Assembly (NCBI GenBank): GCA_033557835.1 | Contig: JAWQRO010000267.1 | Span: 1-45,309 of the forward strand | Source: Helochares maculicollis | Taxonomy: Eukaryota > Arthropoda > Insecta > Coleoptera > Hydrophilidae | DNA: 45,309 bases | Reading direction: 5' to 3' | Shown: positions 13,101-22,601 of the stretch, piece by piece | How positions within the stretch are numbered: the first letter of the stretch is position 1 | How the letters are laid out: each line of letters begins with the position of its first letter | Made by a program: the position numbers and the translations under genes | Notes under the pieces: generated by a model | What the model was told of the DNA's origin: nothing | The model's database searches: none | What the model saw: only the letters and a program-made list of their open reading frames with translations

Positions 13101-16100
13101 ATACTTTATCTATGTACCCTTTTGCGCAGATATAAGCTTGATAAGTTAACAGTTTTAGTAATGCTTTTTAAAACGACATGAGAATAAGTAGCGCCAATTT
13201 AAGAGTTGCTTAATCTCTGTCCGCAACGATTAACCCATTTCTAATTTTTAACCTTTGAAACAGTATGTCAATGGCCTCGTCAAAATCATTTATTAAAGTA
13301 AACAGTCAAAGCGAAATTATAACTGCTAAAAAATTGGACCGTCTGGACTCCCTCCGAGGCTCCGCCAGTGAACCATTGATTGAGGATACCTTTGGCCCGC
13401 TGAGCAACGTCAGGTAAAATATGGCTTATGTAAATTGCACGCTTTTATCTCACGAGACCGAACTCCAAGGAACACTTAAGGAATCTTCCGAATGCACGAC
13501 ATTTTTCTTAAATACACTACACCCTCTTTCATATTTTACACATAGCAAATAAACCTAGACTAACTCATTAACTTCTGTAGATTCGCTGTCTTCGCCTTGG
13601 GATCCAGCGCATATCCCAACTTCTGCGCTTTTGGTCAATACGTAGACAATTTGCTCGGCGAATTGGGAGGAGAAAGACTTTTGAAAATGGCTTCGGGAGA
13701 TGAAATGTGTGGACAGGAGCAGGCGTTCAGAAAATGGGCGCCGCACGTTTTTAAAGTAGCGTGCGAGACTTTCTGCTTAGACGACGACGAAACCATAATT
13801 GAAGCAACCAATGCTTTGCATGCGGAAACTTTATCGCCAGCAACTGTCCGATTTGCCGAGGCCAAGGAAGTCGATTTGGCAATATCGCTTTCTAAATGCC
13901 ACAACAAGAAAGTGTACGCACACAAACTTGTACAAAGAGTTAACTTGCACGGTGAGAAATCTGCAAAGGCCACTCTTCTGTTGAAATTCAACACGACTCT
14001 GCCCTACAAGCCTGGAGATCATGTAGGAGTCGTACCTATGAACAGAGCTGAAATTGTAAACAAAATCATTAAGCGCCTAAAAGGCGTAGACGATCCAGAT
14101 GCCATAGTCGAGTTGCAGTTTCATAAAGAAAGTCATACTGCAAATGGAGTGGTCAAAACTTGGACGCCTCATGAGCGCATCTCAGCTTGTTCTACTAGAG
14201 ACCTGTTTTCAAGATTTTTGGATATTACCACGCCCCCTTCTCCGAATCTTCTGCAGTACTTTGCTTCAATTGCTACCGATGAAGAAGATCAGCGGCGACT
14301 CAATGTGTTGGCAACGGTAAATATTTGAATGTCTCATTAAGCGCCTTGTGATTGTTTCCTTTGTTTTTCAGGAGTCTGCTGCCTATGAAGATTGGAGGTA
14401 TTGGAGATTTCCCAACTTGCTGGAAGTCTTGGAAGAGTTTCCTTCTGTGACTCCGTATGCACCTCTCCTCGTTGCTCAACTCAGCGTTTTGCAGCCTAGA
14501 TTCTACTCGATATCTTCAAGTAGCGCTATGCATCGTGATAGTATTCATTTGACAGTAGCTGTGGTTGTCTATAAAACTCAAGGTATTTAATTCCCAAATA
14601 TATTTATTAATAACAGTTGCCCTTATGTCAAATAAGTGCTATTCTAAAGTATAATTTTGGAGCAAAAACTAGATTTTAAGTAGGCTACACACTAGGTGAT
14701 TTCGAAAGCAGAAACGAGTTTAAATATTATCTGGACTGATTGTTATGCGGGATAAAAATGTGCTATAAATAGATCTCTGGTTATTAATAAGGCGTACATC
14801 AAATTAATATTGAACTATGACAATATATTTTATGACAAGGCTTCTAAAACTAATTTAAAAAACTGGATGTCTTACAATCATTGTCTAAGACTTGATATAG
14901 GGCTACTCAGAAGCACTCCTTTCGACTTGCCGTCCACTAAAAACTACGAAGTTTAGTCTTTTGCGAAAATAAGTTTTATATATAGCTCTATTGGCAATCC
15001 ACCGATGGAATCTCTAACGGGCAAAACTTTGATTAGCAAACAAATCCGTCCATTTAATGACATCTATACCAACACTAAAGCTTTTGCAACAGAATCAAAT
15101 CCGAACCTATTAATCGAACATCAATGATGATCATCTTTTCACAATCAGTCGTCATAAATCTTTACAGCTTAGTTGAAGTTTTAAATAAATTCATATGAAA
15201 TTGACGATTTTTAATGACAAATAAAATTACGATTACTATTACAAAACTATTTATTAATCAAAAGAACCACCATTTACATCAGTAGTTCTTTGCCAACGAG
15301 TTGGCAATGAATATATTCCGTGGTTATAGAAATCCTCATTTTTAGAGGCACCGAAGTCGTTAAAGATGTTAGTTTTTTTCGTAAAAATGTATTTTCTAGC
15401 AATGAATCCAGATATATAAAGAAATGGTTATGTCGGTTAAAAGTCTGGTGATTAAGCAGGATGCACAATATCTTCAATATTTAATTAGTTCAATTTTGAA
15501 ATCGTCAATTGTGACGCATGTGGTCGTGCGTTATCATGGAGTAAGGTTACTCCGAGTCTGTTCACTAAATTACCATCTTTATTCTTGAGTTTTTCAAGCA
15601 TGTTGTCTATTTCACTACAGTATGTTTCCTCCGATATTGATTCCCCTGGTTTAAGAAGTGATTTGAGCATTATTAATTTTGCCTACCATCATACAGTGAC
15701 CATTACTTGTTTTTGATGTAAAGCTGGCTTGGGTGTTTGTATAGAGGCTTCATTTTTATCCAACCACTGTCCAAATCCTTTACGGTTATCATAAAGAATC
15801 AATTTTTCGTCTTGCGTGAAAACCCGATTCAAAAATGGCTCTCGGTTGTTCCTTAGCAATAAAGACGATGGGACTTCAAATTGACGTCTCTGTTACATAT
15901 CTGTCAATTCATGTGGTATCCATTTATCCAGTTTTTCAGCTTTTCAATGTCATCCGGATGTCTAACAATAGTAGCATGAGAAACTGCAAGCTCTGTTGCG
16001 TATTGTTGACCATTTTTTGAAGATTAGATTCAACAATAGTTTTTAATTCGTTTATTTAAAAAAAGCATATTTCGGTCTTCTGCGGGGCTTGTTTTCAAGC

Positions 16101-19100
16101 CTGGTATCACCTGAACCAAATTTAGAGAACCAAAATCTAACGGTTCTTTCATTAGTGGTACCTGGTCCAAAAGTAGAATTAATGTTTTTTATAGCCGTAA
16201 CTGCGTTATTTTGAAATTTGTATTCCTATAAAAAAACCACACTCTAATTCTCAGCTGACAATATGTTGTATGAAGCGATAAAAATGTAAAATTTGAAAAA
16301 ATATTGTCGACAAACAAATTAATTCGACCCCTATATACCAAAGAATATAAATATCAAAAACTATCGCCAACTTTAATGCGCGTCCGTCTCCAAACACGGT
16401 TCGTTTGGACCTATAACGACAATTTCATGTGAACCAAGATAGTAGTAATAAAACATAAAAATACAGGACTAGACGTTTAAAAAGTAAACGACAAGTCCCC
16501 GCCAAAAAAAATCATCCCTTTTGAGAAAATTTGGGCCCAAAAAATCTAGACACTTTAATTTGAACTGAAACATCGTCTTAAATCTTCCATAACAACATAC
16601 ATTGCCTAGCTTATGCAAAATTTTGCACAAACATACCATTTTAAAGAATAAATTTGTGTTCGGAAAATCAAAGAGGTGCAGGTAAAGTTTCACTTCTGGT
16701 TTTCTAATTCACCTAAAGCTACCTGATAGCAAAATTTATAACTTTAAGCATATGTGCAAGATGCTTTAAACGTTTTGGTTCCGTTGTCTACTTAATACGA
16801 TACTTTCAAAGTTGAAACTTTAGCATACTAATACTACAGTACCATTATTTATAACCCATCATTTTGGGAGTTACAAAACACTTTAAAATGCAACATTTTT
16901 TTAAGCCCTTTAAACAAGAGTCATATCTCATGTTAAAATTTACTTACCTTTACTTGGGTGGTTACACCAACTAAGATATCGGCTGTCATCATATGAGAGC
17001 GCTAGGAAAAAATTAGTTCAAAAAATATCATCGTATATTTTTCATCATTACCCTTTTAATTAAAACATGATAGAAGAGTTATTTATAAAAAAATAGCATA
17101 ACAGTATATAAAAATGTCATAAGCCATATAAAGAAATTGATGAATAGATACAAGCTTTACTTATCACTACAAAGTGTGATATGGAACAAAACTGATGATG
17201 CATAAAGCTATATTGCATTTCGAACATTCTGTTCTAACTTTTGAAGTGGAGTTATTTCGAGCTCATCGCCGTTGCTTATAGTTGCAAGTTTATCGAACGA
17301 AATGTTCAATTTTGTCATACCTATAACTACCAGCTCCGGTTGGTAGTTTCAGCTTTTTTCCTCCAGCCTTTGGTGGATCGTTCGGCATTTTTAAATATGA
17401 CATAGCCAAGTTCCTTCCAAATTTTACCTGGTCCATATTTTTAAATTTGTTTTGAGACCGAGCTAGTAACCATGAATTTTCCACTAACACATTAACCAGC
17501 CACGTAAATATTGACCACCACCATTTCCTTCCTCGAATTGATATTCGATAATAAACATTTTGGCTCATCCTGTCAGTTCCACCCATATTGCAAGTGTACA
17601 TTTGGATCGAATATGGTACGTTTACAAAAATGTGGTTTGATTGATTCTTACTCCATCGCGTGATTTGTGTCTGCTGCAAAATTTTTTGAAGCTACTGTGA
17701 ATATGAAATTGTGCCTCCAACGAGAAATAAATAGGTCCTTTATCGTCTTTCTTTCTCTTGAAATGTTTTGATGGTTGTAAGATTATTACTCCCCAACCTA
17801 TTAACTCTAATTGTCCTTGTGCAATTATATCCACGGTTTTTCATTTCTAATAAAGGAAGTAGTGTGAACAAATTATTACATTTATATGATATGGATATTG
17901 TAATTTGTTTGAGGTATATTGGTCTAATAAGTAAAATTGTTGTCGAGCATTTGCCAAAAATGTTCTTCGTGTCCTCATTTCCTTTAAAAGTTTTTTTCTT
18001 GATATGGATCAAACGCAATCAAACAACCATTTGGAGAGTTTTGGCACTATAATTTGTATCAAAAACGTATTGGCTAGTTTCTTATTGTTTGTTTACACCC
18101 ATTCTTTCCAAAGTATTCTTCTATAGCTTCGTCGTGACATATACGTATACTTTTCCATACATTTTCTTTGTACATGAGAAATAACTGGACGAATTTTTGA
18201 GAATTTAGCTGTCATTTGTAATTCACTATTTAGTTTGAAATGCAATGATTTCATTATAGTATCGAATCTATCTCTTCTCGTAGCTTCGTATATCGCAATA
18301 TTTCGTAGGTCATCGCCGTTATTCCAATACCTAGCGTTTCTTGATAATACATTATAGTCATAAACAGGCAGTTCTTGTTTGGTTAATTTTACATTAGACC
18401 AGTTTTTTCACAAACAATATTCAGAGCTGGCAGAAATAAAAAATTCAAGTAATTCATCATCAAAAAACATTTCGAAATACTCCACAGCTGTCATTTCACT
18501 TATATCACCAACTAAGCAGGAGGGAAATCTACAGAACGTGTTGTTTTGCCACCGTCGATTCAAAGGAGTTTGTCCCTTTTTTCCCACTTGTATTGGTATC
18601 CTCAAGTAAAATTTGTTTCTTAGTTATTTTTCTTTCTGCCAGTGCTAATAACTAATTTGGAGACAACTTGTTTACATCTTCACCATCTCCTTCATCGGAA
18701 TCTTCACCGGTTAACTCACTAGAATCAAGATGTTGAATATAAATTCCCTGCAAATCATTATTATCCTCGTTTTTTATAATATCAATTAGTTCGGCTAAGG
18801 TGTACGACATAAAAATAAATATGCAAAAATGTATGTACATTAACTCCCCTAGCGTCGTCATATGATAACAGTGAAATTTAAAATAAAATTACTAATACCG
18901 AAAATACTTACATTGCGATAATGCGTTAGCGTTAACGCCTATTCCAATAAAACACTAAATTATTTAAGTTAAACATTTGTTATCACTATAAGTCATAATA
19001 GTGCATATAAGTCGGTTCCCCTACTCTATTACTATAAGAAATATCTTCTGCTTTATTAGTCGTAATAAATGCAGATATTACTTGCGTCATCATATGGAGA

Positions 19101-20252
19101 CACTAAGAAAAAATGGGTTAAACTGGGTACATGATTAAAACTCGACTGATTACTTTAACGACTAGACAAATTGAAACAATTTTAAGTAAATTTTTGGTTA
19201 GAAAATTTTCCACGTGGCTTTCCACATCACAAAAGTTGGCACAAATCTACGATTTTACTATAATGCTGGCATGTCAAAACTTATCACTTCAGGTCATACA
19301 GTCTGAGTGCTGTCCCATACAGTCACACTCGGCATGTCAAAAATTGACAAAATGGTTTCAAGACCCAGCAATACTTGAAGAGCCGTCAAACTATCAAGGA
19401 TAGTAATTCCTTGCCTCTACTATGGGTATTTTCCAACTTTAGTGGCAACTGCAAATGTAGCAAATATTGAATTAACGATCAACATGTTCAAAACTGCATG
19501 CTTTATTCTTTGCCCACTAATTGATAATATTATTTCAGATGGTGAAGGGCCTACACATTACGGTGTATGTTCCAATTATCTGCAAGACCTTCCGGTGAAC
19601 GAGGAAGTCTATTTGTTTGTGCGAAGCGCGCCCAACTTCTACTTACCATCTGATCCTGTAACACCTGTGATATTAGTTGGACCTGGAACTGGCATAGCTC
19701 CGTTTAGATCATTCTGGCAGGAAAGATTAGCCCAGCTGCAAAGCAAACGGAAGATAGGCAAGATGTGGCTGTTCTTTGGCTGCAGGCAAAATGAATTGGA
19801 TTTATACCAGAAGGAAAAATCAGATATGCTGGAAAGAGGCGTGCTAACAAAAGTATTTCTAGCGCTTTCCAGAGAACCGAACGTTCCCAAAACTTACGTG
19901 CAAGATTTAGTCCTGAAAGAAGCCGCAGAAGTCTATAAGCTTATAGTTCTGGAAAAGGGGCACTTTTACGTTTGTGGCGATTGCACAATGGCTGAAAATG
20001 TTCACCAAACTCTAAGAACCATCATACAGAAGTATGGCGGGATGAAAGATCAACAAGTTCAAAACTATATGCTTTCCATGCGGGTACGTTAAATACAAAA
20101 GCAATATACCTGATTTCAGTTTTTTTCATCTAATGTATTTTCAGGATGAAAATCGATATCATGAGGACATATTTGGCATTACTTTAAGGACAGCGGAAGT
20201 ACACAATAGATCCAGGGAATCGGCAAGAATAAGGATGGCATCTGAACCCTAG
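4176..20252 (+). CDS. Nos: nitric oxide synthase, 5'-partial, nine visible exons
   Basis: Makes NO and citrulline from arginine, O2 and NADPH; cytosolic and Ca2+/calmodulin-dependent in insects. Coding exons: 4176-4350, 5002-5298, 12602-12946, 13024-13094, 13264-13413, 13581-14316, 14372-14582, 19539-20083, 20145-20252 (TAG). All junctions are GT-AG with matching phases and give 878 residues of an expected 1150-1350. Exons 1-2 are late oxygenase domain: LKWYALPAV, GWYMSTEIG with the arginine-binding Glu, then DWVWIVPPLSG (pterin/dimer region). Exon 3 carries the basic calmodulin site (RRKFHFKQIARAVKF) and FMN loops YATETGKSE and TFGNGDPPENGE. Exons 4-5 encode a Ser-rich insert where NOS enzymes hold the autoinhibitory segment. 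Exon 6 has GSSAYPNFCAFGQYVD and YKPGDHVGV. Exon 7 has the FAD motif RFYSISSSS. Exons 8-9 have HYGVCSNYL, GPGTGIAPFRSFW and YVCGDCTMAENV. No frameshift is seen, so the gene looks functional. The heme-cysteine exons lie outside the window. Confidence 0.97.
4351..5001 (+). other. NOS intron (651 bp)
   Basis: Starts with GTAAG and ends with TTTAACAG, phase 0 on both sides. Open frames of 60-80 codons inside it on both strands have no recognisable content and are treated as chance. Confidence 0.8.
5299..7276 (+). other. NOS intron, proximal part
   Basis: Start of the 7303-bp intron 5299-12601, opening with GTAAAC. No gene is seen to about 6580. From about 6590 the + strand turns T-rich. On the minus strand there are short readings such as KCFSCK (near 7050) and DPKKYI (near 6860) that could be remnants of a mobile-element gene, as described in the findings. 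Confidence 0.6.
7277..8469 (-). mobile_element. complete but inactive mariner element (copy A)
   Basis: A 1193-bp mariner with imperfect terminal inverted repeats. The left end is CAGGTGCACAAGCTTAAA and the right end, read inward, is CCAGGTGCGCAAGTTTAAA. A TA dinucleotide lies directly outside each end (7275-7276 and 8470-8471), the expected Tc1/mariner target duplication. The reverse strand holds a broken transposase. The N-terminal helix-turn-helix region MRHVMIFLFNQKKKALESHR is at about 8288. The first catalytic segment VTGDEKWIYF is near 7830. The second, LQHDNAP, is followed by a frameshift, and WEFLPHPPYSPDLAPSD follows in another frame. Several frameshifts make it dead. Same family as the elements at 34699-37202 and 43338-44437. 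Confidence 0.92.
8470..9490 (-). other. T-rich intronic block, possible decayed retroelement gene on the minus strand
   Basis: The + strand is strongly T-rich and A-poor for about 1 kb. The + strand open frames here are hydrophobic chance products of that bias. Read on the minus strand it is A-rich and gives Lys/Glu-rich stretches, for example MLENMVAKIEEVKHGPKKYI near 9220-9150 and KKCYRYNKNKRL near 8630, with stops between them. This is compatible with a degenerate gag-like or LINE reading frame, but no family can be assigned. Confidence 0.3.
10166..10720. repeat. degenerate tandem duplication, about 262-bp unit, two copies
   Basis: The segment from about 10166-10440 is repeated at about 10441-10720. 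Both copies contain, in the same order: GTTTAGTTTGCGATGTATGA against GTTAGTTTGCAAAATATGA; then AAAGCGAT with AGGTCACGTTC; then an AATGGTTGTTTA block; then a TTTTG(T/C)(G/A)TTCATGGAATA-like block; then AATTATGATG. Identity is clearly partial, so the duplication is old. Function unknown. Confidence 0.65.
11411..11660. repeat. degenerate short-motif array (about 45-bp spacing)
   Basis: Variants of CGCTATTARAAGCGCCA recur at about 11412, 11458, 11549, 11585 and 11632. Spacings of 46, 91, 36 and 47 bp are close to multiples of 45. The copies are diverged and the array is short, so this is a weak call. Confidence 0.3.
12970..13018. repeat. perfect 23-bp tandem duplication inside a 77-bp NOS intron
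   Basis: The unit GATTTTTAATAAATTTTTAAA plus AC occurs twice in succession just before the acceptor of intron 12947-13023. The duplication supplies about 60 percent of the intron length and lies between the donor and the terminal TTTCAG. Confidence 0.8.
14583..15229 (+). other. NOS intron, start of the 4956-bp intron
   Basis: AT-rich sequence after the donor at 14583 (GTATTT), with no gene seen. The rest of this intron holds two DNA-transposon relics. Confidence 0.6.
15230..16260 (-). mobile_element. Hsmar/cecropia-type mariner relic
   Basis: On the minus strand a broken mariner transposase can be read across several frames. The second helix-turn-helix region NERTVRFWFSKFGSGDTR is near 16160-16100. 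Then come DKWIPHELTD and FEVPSSLLLRNN near 15930-15850, and the first catalytic segment FTQDEKLILYDNRKGF near 15820-15770. HQKQVMVTVWW and LLKPGESISEETYCSEIDN lie near 15715-15610, and the second aspartate is in LLHDNARPHASQLT near 15545-15505. HPA*SPDF*PT marks the third site, and the C-terminal LPTRWQ is near 15310. The wording matches the Hsmar1/SETMAR-like subfamily, unlike the other mariners here. Many stops and frameshifts make it inactive. Terminal repeats were not resolved, so the ends are approximate. Confidence 0.85.
16261..17289 (+). other. NOS intron between two transposon relics
   Basis: No gene recognised. One notable motif, TCATCATATGAGAGCGCTAG plus an A-run at about 16987-17012, recurs near 18850 (inverted) and 19087 (direct). 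It probably belongs to the end of the adjacent piggyBac-like element. Confidence 0.5.
17290..19117 (-). mobile_element. piggyBac-like (PGBD) transposon relic
   Basis: The minus strand carries fragments of a piggyBac-family transposase in the expected order. The acidic N-terminus TLAELIDIIKNEDNNDLQG is near 18810-18750, then EYFEMFFDDELLEFF near 18480-18430. The IDEAM-type catalytic region is read as HDEAIEEYFGKNGCKQTIR near 18150-18090, then IAFDPYQ near 18020. LPLLEMKNRGYNC lies near 17860-17820. The longest open piece, 17290-17679, holds MGGTDRM, with the third catalytic aspartate, and YRISIRGRKWWW. Stops and frameshifts separate the pieces. A TTAA at 19118-19121 directly follows GGG, as expected of a piggyBac end (TTAA then CCC, read inward). 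The left end was not resolved. piggyBac families use TTAA targets. Confidence 0.85.
18844..19117. repeat. 274-bp TTAA-flanked segment with inverted-repeat ends
   Basis: TTAA lies at 18840-18843 and 19118-19121. Read inward, the left end has CCCTAGCGTCGTCATATGAT and the right end has CTTAGTGTCTCCATATGATG after CCCATTTTTT, so the two ends form an imperfect inverted repeat. It also contains an imperfect hairpin at about 19039-19080. It may be the 5' terminal region of the piggyBac-like relic with a subterminal repeat, or a separate small non-autonomous (MITE-like) insertion. Confidence 0.45.
19122..19538 (+). other. NOS intron, 3' end
   Basis: An open frame of 90 codons at 19131-19403 has no recognisable content. 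Ends in the acceptor ATTATTTCAG before the exon at 19539. Confidence 0.6.
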
Positions 20253-20880
20253 CAATACATGTTTTAATTAACATAAAATAGCCTAAATTAATAAGCAATG
20301 TTTTAAAGTTTTAAGATGTTAAAAATTTTATAATCGGATATTATATATTAATATATCTTAATCGAAACTACTCTTTTTACTACATATATTACTGTAATTA
20401 TTGAATATTATAAGAGAATTTTAAAGTTTTAAACTATATTTAATATTGTCGGCATTATTGTAAATATTCAATTCCTTACATATGAAGTACGCACATTGCA
20501 TATAATACACGACATTTTTAGGTATTACTAAATGTGATAATAGCACAATTTTAACAATTAAATCTTCAAAAATATATTATTATATCCTAAAAATTATTAG
20601 CTTAAAGAAACAGGTTATCTGAAGTATGTAACTATCAAAACTAAATACTATATACGCAAATACTGAATCATCGAAAATTTTAAATAACTACATTTCCTTA
20701 TGTAACACTTATGTTCTATGATTGTGTTGGTTACAATTGCATTTAGTTTTTATTGAAGTGAAATGAAATCATTTTATGGTATGTAAATTAAATTGGTTGT
20801 TGTAAATTTTTATTTTCTTACAATAAATCGTTGGACAAAAATGTTTTTCTTTTAAGTATCTCTCAACTTTAAGCAAGACC
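20253..20880 (+). other. NOS 3' untranslated region (inferred)
   Basis: Very AT-rich sequence following the NOS stop codon. The clearest poly(A) signal is AATAAA at 20822-20827, giving a 3' UTR of about 590 nt if used. The exact cleavage site cannot be read from sequence. Confidence 0.5.
20822..20827 (+). terminator. candidate poly(A) signal of NOS
   Basis: Canonical AATAAA, the first perfect copy I see downstream of the NOS stop. It lies about 190 bp before the tetraspanin start codon. Confidence 0.5.
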
Positions 20881-21016
20881 TTGTCATGCTTTTATCTCTT
20901 GCAAAGTCAATACAATTTAATATTGATATCTTTTATCACGAAATGACTCATATTCAGTAATTTATCTTATCTACATTTCAACAAACAGATAGTTAATTAG
21001 TACGAAAGGCACCAAA
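20881..21016 (+). promoter_or_regulatory. tetraspanin upstream region with GATA-type and AP-1-type motifs
   Basis: Within about 90 bp before the start codon there are several TTATC/GATA cores (around 20926-20938, 20962-20974 and 20987) and one perfect TGACTCA at 20944-20950, the AP-1 consensus. No clear TATA box is seen. The start codon context is CCAAAATGG, which is favourable in insects. GATA sites are typical of insect gut and fat-body promoters; whether these act here is inference. Confidence 0.35.
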
Positions 21017-22296
21017 ATGGGTTGCGCTACAGGAATAGTGAAATTTATTGTATTAACATTTAACTTCTTATGCCTTGTAAGTATGAGTTATATAAATATA
21101 GTAAATCTTAATACTCTTATTATGTAATAATACTATAATTATTTATTAATAATTATAATTAATAACGCAATATTTTCTATGAAATGGGGCGTTTTTCAAA
21201 TTCTTATATAACGTTTAAAAATAATAAATCTACAGTAAGAGGCAATTTAAATAATTTGTATTAGTTTCTTTTTAATTACCTGCAACTATCTCTTATAAGT
21301 GTATGTGCAGTAAGGTATAAAAGTGCAGAATAAATATTAAAAAAAATATTTGCATAAGATCAATTTTAACTTGATTTATACTGGTGAGTCAATACATTCT
21401 GGGCAAATTCCTCCATTTCAAAACAAAACTGTTTGTTCAAAACTTTTGGAAAATAGACAAATAGTTCGAAGCCAACTTAAGCTATTTTAACCATAAAACT
21501 ATATCTATGTACTTTTCTAATAAAGCATTATTTTTTAGTTAGCTGGAACAGCTCTAATAATTGTGGGAGTTTTGTTCAAATTAGCTATTAACTCTGAGGA
21601 GATTTCAGTGGATGATAAAACAGCTTATGATTTAGCGCCCATATTTATAATCGTCGTTGGATCAATTGTATTCGTCATTTCCTTTTTTGGATGTTGCGGC
21701 GTTATCCGTGAAAGCACATGTCTCTTAACTTCGGTTTGTACTGTTTTCTGTTGCTTTTCTTCACTCTAGTAAGAAATTTTATTTTTAGTATGCCGTTACG
21801 TTAATAATAATCCTACTACTTCAAGTAGCGATTGGTGTTTATGCATTTCTAGAAATAAAAGATGCTTCCAAATTGCAAGACGTCCTTTCAAGAGGAATGG
21901 AAAAATCCTTCAAAGAAGCAACTTATGGAAATAGCACATCAGCAAAAGAATTCTTTGATAACATACAGAGTACCGTAAGTATTTTACGGTGTGATTTATA
22001 ATTAGTAAAATTCATACAATACATTAATTACTTTACAGTTGCATTGCTGCGGGCTAAAAAATGCCACCGATTATGTTGATAACATCCCAGAAAGTTGTTG
22101 TGAATCTGACAAGTGTACAATTGATAATGCATACCCGCAAGGTTGTACTGAAGCTGTATATGAAACTGTTGTTAAAAATATTAGAATAATTGGTATTGTC
22201 GTGATCAGCTTTGCCGCAATTGAGTTAATTGGATCAATTCTGGTTTTGTGTCTCGTCAGCTCAATTCGAAATGAAAATAGGAGAAGACATTACTAA
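21017..22296 (+). CDS. tetraspanin (insect Tsp42E/CD63-like), complete, four exons
   Basis: Four-pass membrane protein of 232 residues that organises other membrane proteins. Exons 21017-21076, 21539-21733, 21789-21974 and 22039-22296, all in phase 0 with GT-AG introns. TM1 (residues about 9-35) spans the first junction (FNFLCL, then LAGTALIIVGVLF). TM2 is IFIIVVGSIVFVISFFGCCG, followed by RESTCLL. TM3 is LIIILLLLQVAIGVYAFL. The large loop has the family signature CCG (LHCCGLKNATDY), then PESCC, KC and GC: six cysteines, a common pattern. TM4 is IVVISFAAIELIGSILVLCL, with the short tail NENRRRHY. N-glycosylation sites occur at NST and NAT. Family placement is clear; orthology to a particular Tsp gene is not. 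Confidence 0.95.
21077..21538 (+). other. tetraspanin intron 1 (462 bp)
   Basis: Opens with GTAAGT and ends in TTTTTTAG, phase 0. AT-rich, nothing else seen. Confidence 0.85.
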
Positions 22297-22372
22297 TATA
22301 AAATTATTGCTATTTCATATTGTCATTATATTTTATAAGTATTAAAAAACGTTGACTTATATGAGACATTTC

Positions 22373-22378
22373 AATAAA
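22373..22378 (+). terminator. poly(A) signal of the tetraspanin gene
   Basis: AATAAA 77 nt after the stop codon, so the 3' UTR would be about 100 nt. Confidence 0.6.
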
Positions 22379-22534
22379 TTATTCACGGTGTCTAAAAGGG
22401 TGAATTTCTTCGTTATTATAGTATTATATTGTAAAAACAAGATCAATGCTCAACTATAGAAACTAAAAGATATAATTTTGGGATTATAATGGTATTAACC
22501 TGGTATAATATTTGAATAAAAATATAGCACAAGC

Positions 22535-22540
22535 TTTATT
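22535..22540 (-). terminator. poly(A) signal of MICAL-like
   Basis: AATAAA on the minus strand, 62 nt after the MICAL-like stop at 22602. With the tetraspanin signal at 22373 this makes a tight convergent gene pair. Confidence 0.6.
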
Positions 22541-22601
22541 ACATTAAAAAATCACAAACAAAATATTATAAAAGTAAAAAATAAGTGTAATGAGTAACAA
22601 A

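Noticed and set aside
15300..16020. Small + strand and - strand open frames as host genes
   Set aside because: They are pieces or shadows of the Hsmar-type transposase on the minus strand.
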